This document shows, piece by piece, positions 27,653 through 35,618 of a stretch of 47,993 bases of DNA. The notes under the pieces are model-generated. The model was given only the letters and a program-made list of their open reading frames with translations. It did no database searches and was not told where the DNA came from. This stretch comes from an uncultured Draconibacterium sp. (GTDB taxonomy: Bacteria > Bacteroidota > Bacteroidia > Bacteroidales > Prolixibacteraceae), in assembly GCF_913060805.1 (NCBI RefSeq), contig NZ_CAJXTC010000038.1, positions 1 to 47,993 of the forward strand, read 5' to 3'. Each line of letters begins with the position of its first letter. The first letter of the stretch is position 1. The position numbers and the translations under genes are program-made.

Positions 27653-28051
27653 CTATTTAGCCGATTGAGTTACTCTAATATGATCGAAATAATCACCTGC
27701 TTCCAATCCAATCCCCAGCACTCTGGATGTATCGCCAAGGTTTTCACTCATTGAAATATAAATCTCAGTAATATTTTTTCGCTCAATTTTAAATTCAGTT
27801 TCTTCAATTATAAAGTCATCCGCATTAGTATCAATGTCTTCAAGATTTATGATCGAATCATTCAAACTAACCTCAGTGATCCACCACCACTCTCCTTCTG
27901 TAGTTATTGTAATAGTATTTTCGTTGGCATCAAATTCAACTTCTTTTTGCGACAGTTTAATGTTATCATCCCAAATGCCAATAGGCGAATCTTTGTCTTT
28001 TGAACACGAAATTATTGTGAATAAACTAATAACTAAAAGCAATTTTTTCAT
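27653..28051 (-). CDS. Small lipoprotein, unknown function
   Basis: A 132-residue lipoprotein from the ATG at 28051: signal MKKLLLVISLFTIISC with lipidated Cys16, then SKDKDSP. The rest is beta-rich with a conspicuous EGEWWWITEV run and an end motif YFDHIRVTQSAK. The pattern loosely resembles BACON-type beta-sandwich domains of Bacteroidota surface proteins, but I cannot confirm that. An in-frame start at 28084 would add 11 hydrophilic residues and spoil the signal peptide. It is convergent with the SusC/D operon and shares its terminator. Confidence 0.75.
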   Translation of the reverse strand: MKKLLLVISLFTIISCSKDKDSPIGIWDDNIKLSQKEVEFDANENTITITTEGEWWWITEVSLNDSIINLEDIDTNADDFIIEETEFKIERKNITEIYISMSENLGDTSRVLGIGLEAGDYFDHIRVTQSAK

Positions 28052-28222
28052 ATGATTTAAATTGTTTGTTTTCTGCTGTATCATATGGAATTCGCATGAA
28101 CTTGTATCACTTAATGGAGTGAATGAATTATCATGCTCATTTCATAACAGCAATTTTTGAGTTTTATGTTTATTACTTGATGGGGGCAAGACTGAAATGG
28201 TTGCGTGAACCTTTGGAATTTT

Positions 28223-28838
28223 TTAATAATCGCGCGGATCGTCTTCTACAATGGCGTAATGGAAATTGTCTTTCCAATCTCCGCGGATCGGCAATATTTT
28301 CCTCCGCAGTCCTTCGCGGGTCATGCCAATCTTCTCGAGTACTTTTACTGATTTTGTGTTTTCTGTTGCTACTCCTGCCTCCACTTTGTGTAAGCCCAAA
28401 GTATCAAAACCGAGCACAACCAACCTTTTTGCCAATTCCGTGGCATAACCTTTTCCCCAATAAGCAGGATCGAGTTTGTAGTAAATTTCACCGAGCTTAA
28501 ATTTATTGTTCGACAAAGAAAATCCGGCTACACCAATAAAATTCACCGAGCTTAAATTTATTGTTCGACAAAGAAAATCCGGCTACACCAATAAAAGCTC
28601 CTGTTTCCTTCAATACTACTTTCCACATGTATGAACTTCGTGGCGTTTTGCTTTTGGCGGCTATCTGTTGTTGTAAAAATTGCTCTGTTTCTTTAATCGA
28701 TTTGGGAACGCCAAGCGTGTTAAATTCGTCCACTTCGGGAATAGAATGCAGGCGGTGGAGTTTTTCAAGATCGTCCATTTCAATCTCGAATAAACTCAGT
28801 CTTTCTGTTTGTATTCTATTTATGTCAGAATTACTCAT
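28223..28838 (-). pseudogene. GNAT acetyltransferase (RimJ/RimL type) broken by a 55-bp duplication
   Basis: Two overlapping frames together make one acetyltransferase. The first (28838-28503) encodes the N-terminal half, from MSNSDINRIQTERLSL to FSLSNNKFKLGE, then reads into a wrong frame. The second (28546-28223) repeats GVAGFSLSNNKFKLGE and continues with the acetyl-CoA motif YWGKGYATELAKRL and the family end. The cause is a perfect tandem duplication of 55 bp (28487-28541 and 28542-28596). Since 55 is not a multiple of 3 it shifts the frame. Removing one copy restores an uninterrupted 186-residue protein. It lies 10 bases after the cyclophilin gene and was probably co-transcribed. It may be a recent null allele, a reversible switch, or an assembly artefact. 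Confidence 0.85.
28487..28596. repeat. Perfect 55-bp tandem duplication
   Basis: Two identical adjacent copies, 28487-28541 and 28542-28596, each starting TTCACCGAGCTTAAATTTAT. No mismatch is seen, so the event is very recent or artefactual. It lies inside the GNAT gene. Confidence 0.95.
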
Positions 28839-28848
28839 TCCTCCGTTT

Positions 28849-29427
28849 TTACTGCACCCGCATTTCTGTAATCTTCACTTTTTCAACAAGTGTTTGCTGC
28901 TTATCCTTTTGTTGCTGGATTTTACGTACCACATCCATTCCTGAAACTACCTGCCCGAAAGCTGCAAAACCTTGTCCATCGGGATTTCGTTTGCCACCAA
29001 AATCCAGTTCCGGCTGATCGCCCACACAAATAAAAAACTCGGTTGATGCTGTTCCCGGCTCGCTTCTCGCCATCGACAATGTTCCGTCCAGATGTTTTAA
29101 TCCCGTGGTTTCGGTTGTTTCGTGTTCGATTGGTTTTATGGTCTCAAAGCGCGGTTCCGTGTACATTCCTCCCTGAATCACGTCAATTTTTACATCGTTA
29201 TTGGGCTGGTTATCCATCTGCACCACCCGGTAAAAACAGGCATTTTTATAGGTTCCCGCCTCAACGTGCTTTAAAAAGTTTTTAGCACTAATAGGTGCAT
29301 TTATTGTATCTATTTCAACGACAATATTCCCAAGGTCAGTCTGCATTTTTACACGGGGAAGTTCCTCGGCTGTGGTTTGAAACGCGAACAGCAGCGCAGC
29401 AATAAAAAAGATTATAGCATTCCTCAT
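28849..29427 (-). CDS. Peptidyl-prolyl cis-trans isomerase, cyclophilin type, exported
   Basis: Speeds prolyl bond isomerisation during folding of exported proteins. The 192-residue protein has a signal peptide (MRNAIIFFIAALLFAFQTTA) and then a cyclophilin domain. Domain landmarks are MQTDLGNIVVEID, the FYRVVQ active-site strand, an IQGG-like motif, GTLSMAR, STEFFICVGDQPELD and FAAFGQVVSGMDVV. A short insertion around the EPRFETIKPIEHE segment is seen in many Bacteroidota homologues. It is probably periplasmic. The broken GNAT gene follows 10 bases downstream in the same operon. Confidence 0.93.
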   Translation of the reverse strand: MRNAIIFFIAALLFAFQTTAEELPRVKMQTDLGNIVVEIDTINAPISAKNFLKHVEAGTYKNACFYRVVQMDNQPNNDVKIDVIQGGMYTEPRFETIKPIEHETTETTGLKHLDGTLSMARSEPGTASTEFFICVGDQPELDFGGKRNPDGQGFAAFGQVVSGMDVVRKIQQQKDKQQTLVEKVKITEMRVQ

Positions 29428-29519
29428 AATTTTTGTTGAATATTATTTTTTATTTGCAATCAAATGTACAAAAAACGGTTTTGGTTAACCAAAGCCAAGC
29501 TCAATAGAAAATAAAGCTC

Positions 29520-30821
29520 ATGAAAAAATTTCAAATCTTACTGGTTCTGCTGTTGCTGTCGGCACTAACTTTTTCGCAAACCACGCTAAAAGCCTTTCTC
29601 GAAAGTCAACCTGAGATTAAAAGTGTTGAACAAATGGACTGCAACGACTTTTTTGCAACCAAATACAAAATTATGGTTGAGCAGCCTGTTGATCATTCTG
29701 ATGCGTCGAAAGGCACCTTTTTGCAGCGTGTTCTGATCGCTGATAAAGGCATCGACCAACCTGTGGTTTTTATAACCGAAGGATACAATGGCGGTTATTC
29801 CGAAAATCCAAATTACATAAACGAACTGTGCCCGATTCTGGGAGCCAACCAGATTTGTATGGATCACCGTTATTTTGGCGAATCGATGCCGGAGCCACTG
29901 TACTATGATTACCTGACCGTGCGCAATGCCGCCGCCGATCATCACCACATTATTCAGATGATGAAAAAGTATTACACCGGGAAATGGGTAACCACCGGCA
30001 TTAGTAAAGGCGGGCAAACAACTGTTTACCACCGCTGGCTTTACCCCGATGATGTTGACGTTTCAGTACCATATGTTGGTCCACTGAACTTCGGAGTTGA
30101 AGATGGCCGTCATGAGCCATTTATTGATAATATCACAGGCACACCTGAAGGCCGTGCAAAAGTACGCGCATTCCAGTTACATATCCTTAAAAACCGTGAC
30201 ACTTACCTACCTCTTCTTGAGGAATACTGCGCTGACAAAAAATTGCATCCACTACTAAATAACGACGAAATGTTGGATTATGTGGTGCTCGAATTCTCTT
30301 ACGGCTTTTGGCAGTACGACAATTCATTGGATGATATTCCGGCATTGGATGCGCCTGCAGAAGATTTATTTGCTGAGTTGGTTAAGGTGTCGTCGCCCAT
30401 GTACCTGGCAAGCGAAGGAGTGAATATTTTTAAATCGTTTTATGTGCAAGCGGCACACGAACTGGGTTATTATGGTTACGATGTAAAACCTTTTAAAGAC
30501 TATTTGTCGATTAAAAGTGCAGAAGGTTGGCTGAACCGTATTTACCTGCCCGAGTTGGATATTAAATACAATAAAAAGACTGCCAAAGAGGTGGAAAAAT
30601 TCATCAAAAAAACCGATGCTAAAATGCTGTTTATTTATGGGGAGTGGGATCCGTGGTCAGCTTCAGCATTCGAAGTTCCGAACAAACCAAACTTCCTGAA
30701 AATTGTAAAACCAAAAGGAAGCCACAGCACCCGAATCGGAAATTTACCAAAGGATCAAAAACAGCAGGTTAAAGAAACGCTGGAAGATTGGCTGGATATG
30801 GATGTTAATATTGAGCTATAA
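29520..30821 (+). CDS. Exported serine aminopeptidase, S37/S28 type
   Basis: An alpha/beta-hydrolase peptidase of the tripeptidyl/prolyl aminopeptidase kind (PS-10/S37, related to S28). The 433-residue protein has a signal peptide (KKFQILLVLLLLSALTFSQ). Ser162 in TGISKGGQ is the nucleophile. The Asp in YGEWDPWSA and the His in KGSHSTR near the C-terminus complete a likely triad. The early HRYFGES motif is shared by S28 and S37 families. It probably trims peptides in the periplasm or outside the cell. It is transcribed alone, divergent from the cyclophilin gene, and ends at a palindromic element before the convergent permease gene. Confidence 0.88.
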   Translation: MKKFQILLVLLLLSALTFSQTTLKAFLESQPEIKSVEQMDCNDFFATKYKIMVEQPVDHSDASKGTFLQRVLIADKGIDQPVVFITEGYNGGYSENPNYINELCPILGANQICMDHRYFGESMPEPLYYDYLTVRNAAADHHHIIQMMKKYYTGKWVTTGISKGGQTTVYHRWLYPDDVDVSVPYVGPLNFGVEDGRHEPFIDNITGTPEGRAKVRAFQLHILKNRDTYLPLLEEYCADKKLHPLLNNDEMLDYVVLEFSYGFWQYDNSLDDIPALDAPAEDLFAELVKVSSPMYLASEGVNIFKSFYVQAAHELGYYGYDVKPFKDYLSIKSAEGWLNRIYLPELDIKYNKKTAKEVEKFIKKTDAKMLFIYGEWDPWSASAFEVPNKPNFLKIVKPKGSHSTRIGNLPKDQKQQVKETLEDWLDMDVNIEL

Positions 30822-30855
30822 GAGTAATCACCAAATTAAACGTGATTATTATAGT

Positions 30856-30910
30856 CACACTGAGCGAAGTTGAAGTGTTGTTTTAACAGTCTTCGACTTC
30901 GCTCAGAGTG
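30856..30910. repeat. REP-like palindrome between convergent genes
   Basis: Arms 30856-30875 (CACACTGAGCGAAGTTGAAG) and 30891-30910 pair over 20 bases with one mismatch and one G-U pair, enclosing a 15-nt loop. The CACTGAGCGAAGTCGAAG word is a common interspersed repeat in Bacteroidota. It may terminate both convergent transcripts. Confidence 0.8.
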
Positions 30911-30915
30911 CCACT

Positions 30916-31827
30916 CTACAAAAAGAACATTGCCACACCTCCAACAGTAATTACTGCCCCCAGAATTTCTTTCCAGTTCACCTTTTCTTTAAACAACAGA
31001 ATTGAAGGTCCGATGATCAACACCGGAACAATGGCCATAAGCGTTGCTGCAATTCCGGCTTGCGTATGTTGAACCGCCAATAACGAAAACGAAACACCGA
31101 GAAAAGGCCCAAAGAAAGCCCCCAGGGTTATCCGTTTCATAGCCGGGCCATTTTTTAAAGCTGCCCAAACACGAGGCCAGCGTTTTATAAAAACAAATAG
31201 GACGGAGAATCCAACAGTACCAGCCAAAATACGTATCTGTGTAGCCGAAAAAGCATCATAATCGCCCATTCCCTTCTTGCTAATAACCAAACCGGCCGCT
31301 TGCCCCATGGCGCCGCCCAAAGCCAGCAAAATTCCTTGAATGGGATACGACGATTTAAACCTTCGGATTTTGACTCCATTTTCTTCCGACTTTTCACGTT
31401 TCAGGATTACGATAATAATCCCGGTCATGGTAACAGCCATTCCCAACCAACTTTGAGGCGCAAGTACCTCGCCCAAAAGCAACCATCCGATAAGCGCCGC
31501 AAAAGGCGGTGCCAGCGCCATTAACAACATGGCAATTCGTGCACCTATTAAAACAAACGACTGAAAAAGCAGTAAGTCGCCAATTACAAAACCAACCAAT
31601 CCGGAAAAAGCCAGCCATTTCCAGGCGTATAGGCTTGCGTCGCTTGGAAAGAAAAAACCACGGGTTATCCAACTGTAGGTTCCAACCAGAAAAAAGGCAA
31701 TTACCAAACGAATGAGATTTACCGCGAGCGAACCAACCTTTTTTCCGGCCGATTCGAATGCCAGTGATGTTACTGTCCAAAATACGGCAGTTAATACACC
31801 GGCTATTTCTCCAAAATGATTTTGCAT
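30916..31827 (-). CDS. EamA/DMT-superfamily permease
   Basis: A 303-residue inner-membrane protein with about ten transmembrane helices in two EamA repeats, roughly residues 5-137 and 160-300. They are joined by a charged loop (LKREKSEENGVKIRRFKSSY). The first repeat starts with GEIAGVLTAVFWTVTSLAFES, and the second ends with the typical LIIGPSILLFKEKVNWKEILGAVI pattern. Members export amino acids, metabolites or drugs; the substrate here cannot be told. It is monocistronic, with a long structured intergenic region upstream. Confidence 0.9.
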   Translation of the reverse strand: MQNHFGEIAGVLTAVFWTVTSLAFESAGKKVGSLAVNLIRLVIAFFLVGTYSWITRGFFFPSDASLYAWKWLAFSGLVGFVIGDLLLFQSFVLIGARIAMLLMALAPPFAALIGWLLLGEVLAPQSWLGMAVTMTGIIIVILKREKSEENGVKIRRFKSSYPIQGILLALGGAMGQAAGLVISKKGMGDYDAFSATQIRILAGTVGFSVLFVFIKRWPRVWAALKNGPAMKRITLGAFFGPFLGVSFSLLAVQHTQAGIAATLMAIVPVLIIGPSILLFKEKVNWKEILGAVITVGGVAMFFL

Positions 31828-31949
31828 GCGGCAAATGTACTAAATCGTATTGATGTATTTATCGATTTGTTTTGGCAGAAAAGATCAGATAAACATTCAT
31901 GATTCCCGGGAATCACCAACAGGAATGAAAGAGAAACAATATTCGAAAA

Positions 31950-32016
31950 ACTCTCCCTCACTCCCTCTCTTCGCGAAGAGAGGGACGATTGTGTCAAAGA
32001 CACAATCAGGGTGAGT
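31950..32016. repeat. Cruciform-type repeat, outer stem around two hairpins
   Basis: Outer arms ACTCTCCCT (31950-31958) and AGGGTGAGT (32008-32016) enclose two hairpins. One is a perfect 22-bp palindrome, CCCTCTCTTCG and its complement (31963-31984). The other pairs GATTGTGTC with GACACAATC around AAA (31987-32007). The layout is the same as at 20795-20860. Confidence 0.75.
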
Positions 32017-32066
32017 CAATAAATTTTGAAGCATATTCTGCTATTGATTTTCAATTGACTTTCAAA

Positions 32067-32100
32067 AAAAAGATCCTGGCAATATTGCCAGGATCTTTTT
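32067..32100. terminator. Bidirectional terminator, perfect palindrome
   Basis: Seventeen bases AAAAAGATCCTGGCAAT are followed by their exact complement, giving A and T runs on the two ends. It can terminate transcription from either strand. Confidence 0.88.
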
Positions 32101-32231
32101 CTCCTCTCTAGTCCTAAAAAAAAAACAACTTTTAATTGGTCACACATTCATAATTGGTCCTTCACCTCTTCCCTTTATCACAACTTAACCAATTCTAAAT
32201 CTTTTCTACTCTTCAATACTCTTATGGTTTG
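32067..32231 (-). ncRNA. Candidate small RNA with own promoter and terminator
   Basis: On the minus strand a perfect -7 box TATATTTG (complement of 32238-32245) would start transcription near 32231. The first strong terminator is a 34-bp perfect palindrome with T run at 32067-32100. Between them there is no protein-sized frame. Visible features are two direct repeats of ACCAATTA (in GGACCAATTATG and GTGACCAATTAAAAG) with a three-codon ATG-AAT-GTG-TGA frame between them, and a long U run. It could be a small RNA or a relic of a leader region. No known family is recognised. Confidence 0.4.
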
Positions 32232-32237
32232 TAGGTA

Positions 32238-32245
32238 CAAATATA
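32238..32245 (-). promoter_or_regulatory. Candidate -7 box on minus strand
   Basis: TATATTTG on the minus strand fits TAnnTTTG exactly. A TTTTGG stretch about 23 bases upstream could serve as a poorly spaced -33 box. It would drive the candidate small RNA. Confidence 0.4.
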
Positions 32246-32361
32246 TATTGCAAAAAGGAATGAAGCGCCAAAACCATTGCTGATTCAGGCTGCCTAAAAC
32301 GCTGATTTTTAACTTCTTTTTTGCTGACCAAGATCAATTATTGTCCGACAATGAGGCACAA

Positions 32362-32399
32362 AAAAACCGTTTTAACCTGTAATCGTTAAAACGGTTTTT
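32362..32399. terminator. Bidirectional terminator after the thioredoxin-like gene
   Basis: AAAAACCGTTTTAAC (32362-32376) pairs perfectly with GTTAAAACGGTTTTT (32385-32399) around an 8-nt loop. On the minus strand it lies 21 bases after the stop of the thiol-disulfide lipoprotein gene. Confidence 0.9.
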
Positions 32400-32420
32400 C
32401 GTTATCGAACTTAACTCGTT

Positions 32421-33518
32421 CTATTTGTTTAGGAACTCGGCAACGGTTGCTCCCAGTTCTTCGCCTCGTTTATTTTTGGCAATAATTACTCCGTTTTTGT
32501 CAACCAACAAACTCGATGGAATTGAATTAACAGCATAAATTTTTGCAGCCGCATTGTTCCAGTATGCCAGGTCAGAAACATGATCCCATGTTAAACCATC
32601 ATCCTCGATAGCTTTTAACCATGCATCTTTATCGCGGTCGAGCGAAACGCCAAATACGCTAAATCCCTGATCTTTGTATTTATTGTAAGTAGCAACTACA
32701 TTCGGATTTTCCTGACGACATGGTCCGCACCACGATGCCCAGAAGTCAAGCAAAGTCAACTCGTTTTTTGAATAGATATCAGAAAATTTAACCGGATTGC
32801 CATCCGCATCGTTTTGAGTAAAATCAGGAGCAGTTTTTCCAACAGCTACTGTTTTCAGCTTCTCGATTTTTTCTTTTAAATCAACAATTGCAGGAACCGC
32901 ATCTAATTTTGGATCCAAAGCAGTAACAAGGGCTTCCAGTTCGTCAACCTCTTTTTCGTACTGAATTTGGCTCAAAAGTAACGGAGTAACATACGACGCA
33001 GGATTTTCTTTCACAAATTCTTCCTGAATTGCGCCAACGCTGGCGTACAGGTCTTCAACTTGTTTCATCAATTCGTTGGCTTTTGCAGTATCACCGGCGG
33101 CACTTGCTGTACGCGCTTCCTGGTAAATCGCCATATACTCTTCGCTAATTTTTTGTATCTCGTCGTTTATGGTTTTAAACTCATCGTGTGTAGTCGATCC
33201 ACTAACCTGAACGCCTGCAATAGAATCTGCTTTTCCGGTAATCGTCATGTTCGTGTTTTCAACAAACACAACAGCTTTGTTACGCTGCCCGTTAACCGAC
33301 AAATAATAAACACCCGGGAAATCCAATTCTCCCTCAAGAACAGCAACACCATCAACCACCTCGGCAGTATCGATACCAATCCATTGGCTGGCTCCGCGTT
33401 GCTCCAACATCACATTTCCTTCAGCACCATCAAGTTTAACGGTAATTTTATAACCATCCTGCGGCTGCGAGCAGGCAAACAAGGCAATTCCTAAAACAAT
33501 TACTAATAACTTTCTCAT
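32421..33518 (-). CDS. Thiol-disulfide oxidoreductase lipoprotein, DUF4369 plus AhpC/TSA-thioredoxin
   Basis: A 365-residue lipoprotein: signal MRKLLVIVLGIALFAC, then SQPQDG. Residues about 20-120 form the DUF4369 beta domain usual in these Bacteroidota proteins. Residues 125-180 are helical and charged. The C-terminal thioredoxin-like domain (about 225-365) has WASWCGPCRQ with the redox CxxC and a cis-Pro-like SIPSSLLVD. It probably reduces or exchanges disulfides, or supports cytochrome c maturation, in the periplasm (ResA/TlpA-like). It is divergent from the patatin gene and ends at a strong terminator. Confidence 0.93.
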   Translation of the reverse strand: MRKLLVIVLGIALFACSQPQDGYKITVKLDGAEGNVMLEQRGASQWIGIDTAEVVDGVAVLEGELDFPGVYYLSVNGQRNKAVVFVENTNMTITGKADSIAGVQVSGSTTHDEFKTINDEIQKISEEYMAIYQEARTASAAGDTAKANELMKQVEDLYASVGAIQEEFVKENPASYVTPLLLSQIQYEKEVDELEALVTALDPKLDAVPAIVDLKEKIEKLKTVAVGKTAPDFTQNDADGNPVKFSDIYSKNELTLLDFWASWCGPCRQENPNVVATYNKYKDQGFSVFGVSLDRDKDAWLKAIEDDGLTWDHVSDLAYWNNAAAKIYAVNSIPSSLLVDKNGVIIAKNKRGEELGATVAEFLNK

Positions 33519-33642
33519 TGTACAGTTTTTCTTTTTATTGAATTCTGGTCGAATATAATCATTCTGCGCCTACCTGAAAAGTGAATAGTTTGAATTATAC
33601 TATAGAATTTAACTAAATTGCATCGGTTAAATAGAATAGCAA

Positions 33643-34524
33643 ATGAGTAAAAACGTTGCCCTTGTACTTTCGGGCGGAGCTGCCCGCGGAATGGCACATA
33701 TTGGCGCAATTGAAGAATTAGAAGCACGCGGATACAACATCACCTCAATTGCCGGCACATCGATGGGCGCGCTGGTTGGAGGAATTTATGCCCTCGGGAA
33801 ATTACCGGAGTTTAAAGAGTGGGCCATTTCGTTGGATCGGCACGATATGTTTCGCATGGTAGATTTTTCGTTTGGCGGAAACGGCCTGATAAAAGGCGAT
33901 AAGGTATTGTCGAAAATCAAGGAGTTTGTACCCGACGCGCTTATCGAAGACTTACCGATTGCATTTTCGGCTACTGCTGTCGATTTAAAACATCGCGAAG
34001 AGGTGGTGTTTACCAAAGGTAGTTTGTTCGATGCTATTCGGGCATCAATTGCCATTCCTTCGGTTTTTACGCCCATAACAAGCGACAACACAGTTTTAGT
34101 TGATGGCGGCGTGATGAACAACCTTCCCATTTCGAATGTACAACGCACCGATGGCGACATGCTGATTGCCGTTCATGTAAATGCAGCCATTCCGGTTCCT
34201 CATCATTTTTATGAAAATGAAGACCGGATAGAAAAGGAGTCGAAATACAAAAAATGGATGAGCGAGTTTTACGACTTTCTGCACATTAACCATCCGAAAG
34301 AGAAAAAAGAGCAGCTCGGATTTCTTTCGCTTATGGATCAGGCCTTATCTACCGGAATGTTAAGACAAGTAGAATATTCGATTGAAAAAGGGAAACCCGA
34401 TTTGGTTATTAACGTTTCGCGCGATGTTTGCGGAACCTACGATTTTTACAAAGCAAAAGAAGTGATTGAAGTCGGACGTTATTCAGCTATTCTCGAACTA
34501 GACAAAGTAAAATTCAATGTCTGA
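33643..34524 (+). CDS. Patatin-like phospholipase, RssA type
   Basis: A 293-residue lipid acyl hydrolase with the full patatin set: oxyanion loop LSGGAARGMAHIG (9-21), nucleophile Ser40 in GTSMG, and Asp154 in VDGGVMNNLP, forming the Ser-Asp dyad. There is no signal peptide, so it is expected to be cytosolic or membrane-associated, like E. coli RssA. Its stop overlaps the start of the next gene by 8 bases (34517-34524), a sign of translational coupling with the amidotransferase. Confidence 0.93.
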   Translation: MSKNVALVLSGGAARGMAHIGAIEELEARGYNITSIAGTSMGALVGGIYALGKLPEFKEWAISLDRHDMFRMVDFSFGGNGLIKGDKVLSKIKEFVPDALIEDLPIAFSATAVDLKHREEVVFTKGSLFDAIRASIAIPSVFTPITSDNTVLVDGGVMNNLPISNVQRTDGDMLIAVHVNAAIPVPHHFYENEDRIEKESKYKKWMSEFYDFLHINHPKEKKEQLGFLSLMDQALSTGMLRQVEYSIEKGKPDLVINVSRDVCGTYDFYKAKEVIEVGRYSAILELDKVKFNV

Positions 34525-35080
34525 AATACTGGTTGTAAATAATGCTGAGCCCGGGATTCGGGAATTTGCCGAACCGATATTGAAACTTATTTCGGAAGCC
34601 GGTTCTACACCAACTTTTATTGAATATGCTGCATGCCCAACTGCAAATTTGAATGCTTTTGACGGCATAATTTTAACGGGCTCGCCACAAGGCGACGATA
34701 TTGTTGAGCATCATGCTCCCTATTTCGAATGGATTAAGGACTTTGAAAAACCGGTGCTTGGAATTTGCGCCGGACACCATGTTACCGGTTATTTGTACGG
34801 CTCGGAATTACTGCGAAGCCAGGAACCGGAATCGGGCGATTTTGAGGTGGAGATCGTTAAAGCCGATCCCCTTTTTAATGAACTTCCACAGAAGTTTACG
34901 GTGAGGCAAATGCACAACGACTCTATAACTTTACCCAACGATTTTGAATTGCTGGTTACATCGGCAACCTGCAAAAATCAACTCATGAAACACAAAAACA
35001 AACCGTTATACACCAGCCAGTTTCACCCGGAGTTTTATAACCATCAACTTATTCGGAATTTTATAGCCTTATGCGAATAA
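34517..35080 (+). CDS. Class I glutamine amidotransferase-like protein
   Basis: A 187-residue single-domain amidotransferase. LTGSPQGDD is the oxyanion-side loop, Cys84 in GICAGHHVTG the nucleophile, and His170 and Glu172 in QFHPEFY complete the triad. It resembles stand-alone GMP-synthase-type or gamma-glutamyl hydrolase-like domains; no synthetase partner is encoded beside it, so the ammonia acceptor is unknown. Its ATG overlaps the end of the patatin gene, so both are one transcript. Confidence 0.88.
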   Translation: MSEILVVNNAEPGIREFAEPILKLISEAGSTPTFIEYAACPTANLNAFDGIILTGSPQGDDIVEHHAPYFEWIKDFEKPVLGICAGHHVTGYLYGSELLRSQEPESGDFEVEIVKADPLFNELPQKFTVRQMHNDSITLPNDFELLVTSATCKNQLMKHKNKPLYTSQFHPEFYNHQLIRNFIALCE

Positions 35081-35195
35081 GTTTTGTTTTGCGCGCAAAA
35101 TGTCCATTTCGAAAATTCAGATGCTTGTTTTTTTTGTAAAACACCCATCCGGATAATTTTTTTTCATGTTTTGTGCGCAAAACAACCATCCTAAC
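35081..35195. other. Paired palindromes before the MITE-like element
   Basis: TTTTGCGCGCAAAA (35087-35100) and GTTTTGTGCGCAAAAC (35168-35183) are near-identical palindromes 81 bases apart. A CCAT word follows an A-rich stretch three times (near 35103, 35146 and 35186). No gene is present. Confidence 0.5.
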
Positions 35196-35524
35196 ATTTC
35201 GTCCGGGATAACGAACAATCTCGGTGCAACTTTCTTCGCCGAACAAGATTGATTTTTATTCTCCTTTTTCCTGCCTTCGCCCCCTTGGGGCTTACCCCCG
35301 GGTTTCACCCGAGGTTAGTCACATTTTATCCCTTTGGGATATTAAACCGAATTACAACTTTAAGACGAGTTTATTGGCCTGCAATGTCGGAATTGCAAAC
35401 TTTTCATGACGCTGTAAGCGTCGAATGTGAATAACCCGGTGCGTAGCACCGGGATGAAATGACCAAAGGGAAATCGTCCGGCGAAGAAAGGCGATCGTAG
35501 CCAGATGGTTCACCCGGACGAAAT
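35196..35524. repeat. MITE-like element, copy 1 (329 bp)
   Basis: Ends are inverted repeats ATTTCGTCCGG (35196-35206) and CCGGACGAAAT (35514-35524). A second inverted pair lies inside: CTTTCTTCGCCG near 35232 against CGGCGAAGAAAG near 35480. Internal hairpins include GACGCT/AGCGTC (35408-35422), CCCGGTGC/GCACCGGG (35435-35453) and ATCCC/GGGAT near 35327-35340. No transposase is encoded. A diverged, shorter copy is at 46684-46870, sharing the ends, the CTTTCTTCGCCG block, an ATTCTC...TTCCTG block and the TTCGCCCC...TTGGGGCT hairpin. Confidence 0.65.
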
Positions 35525-35618
35525 TTAAACGGCAATACACATAAAAAGATGGAGCAACAAAAAAAAGCCATCCGTATAAAACGAATGGCTTTCTGAGTTG
35601 ATCGATAATAAATTAAAA

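Noticed and set aside
28123-28500. Plus-strand frame over the broken GNAT gene
   Set aside because: Antisense shadow of the acetyltransferase; the translation has no recognisable features.
31950-32016. Possible CRISPR-like repeat
   Set aside because: It is one cruciform element with no repeated unit-spacer series and no cas genes in the window.
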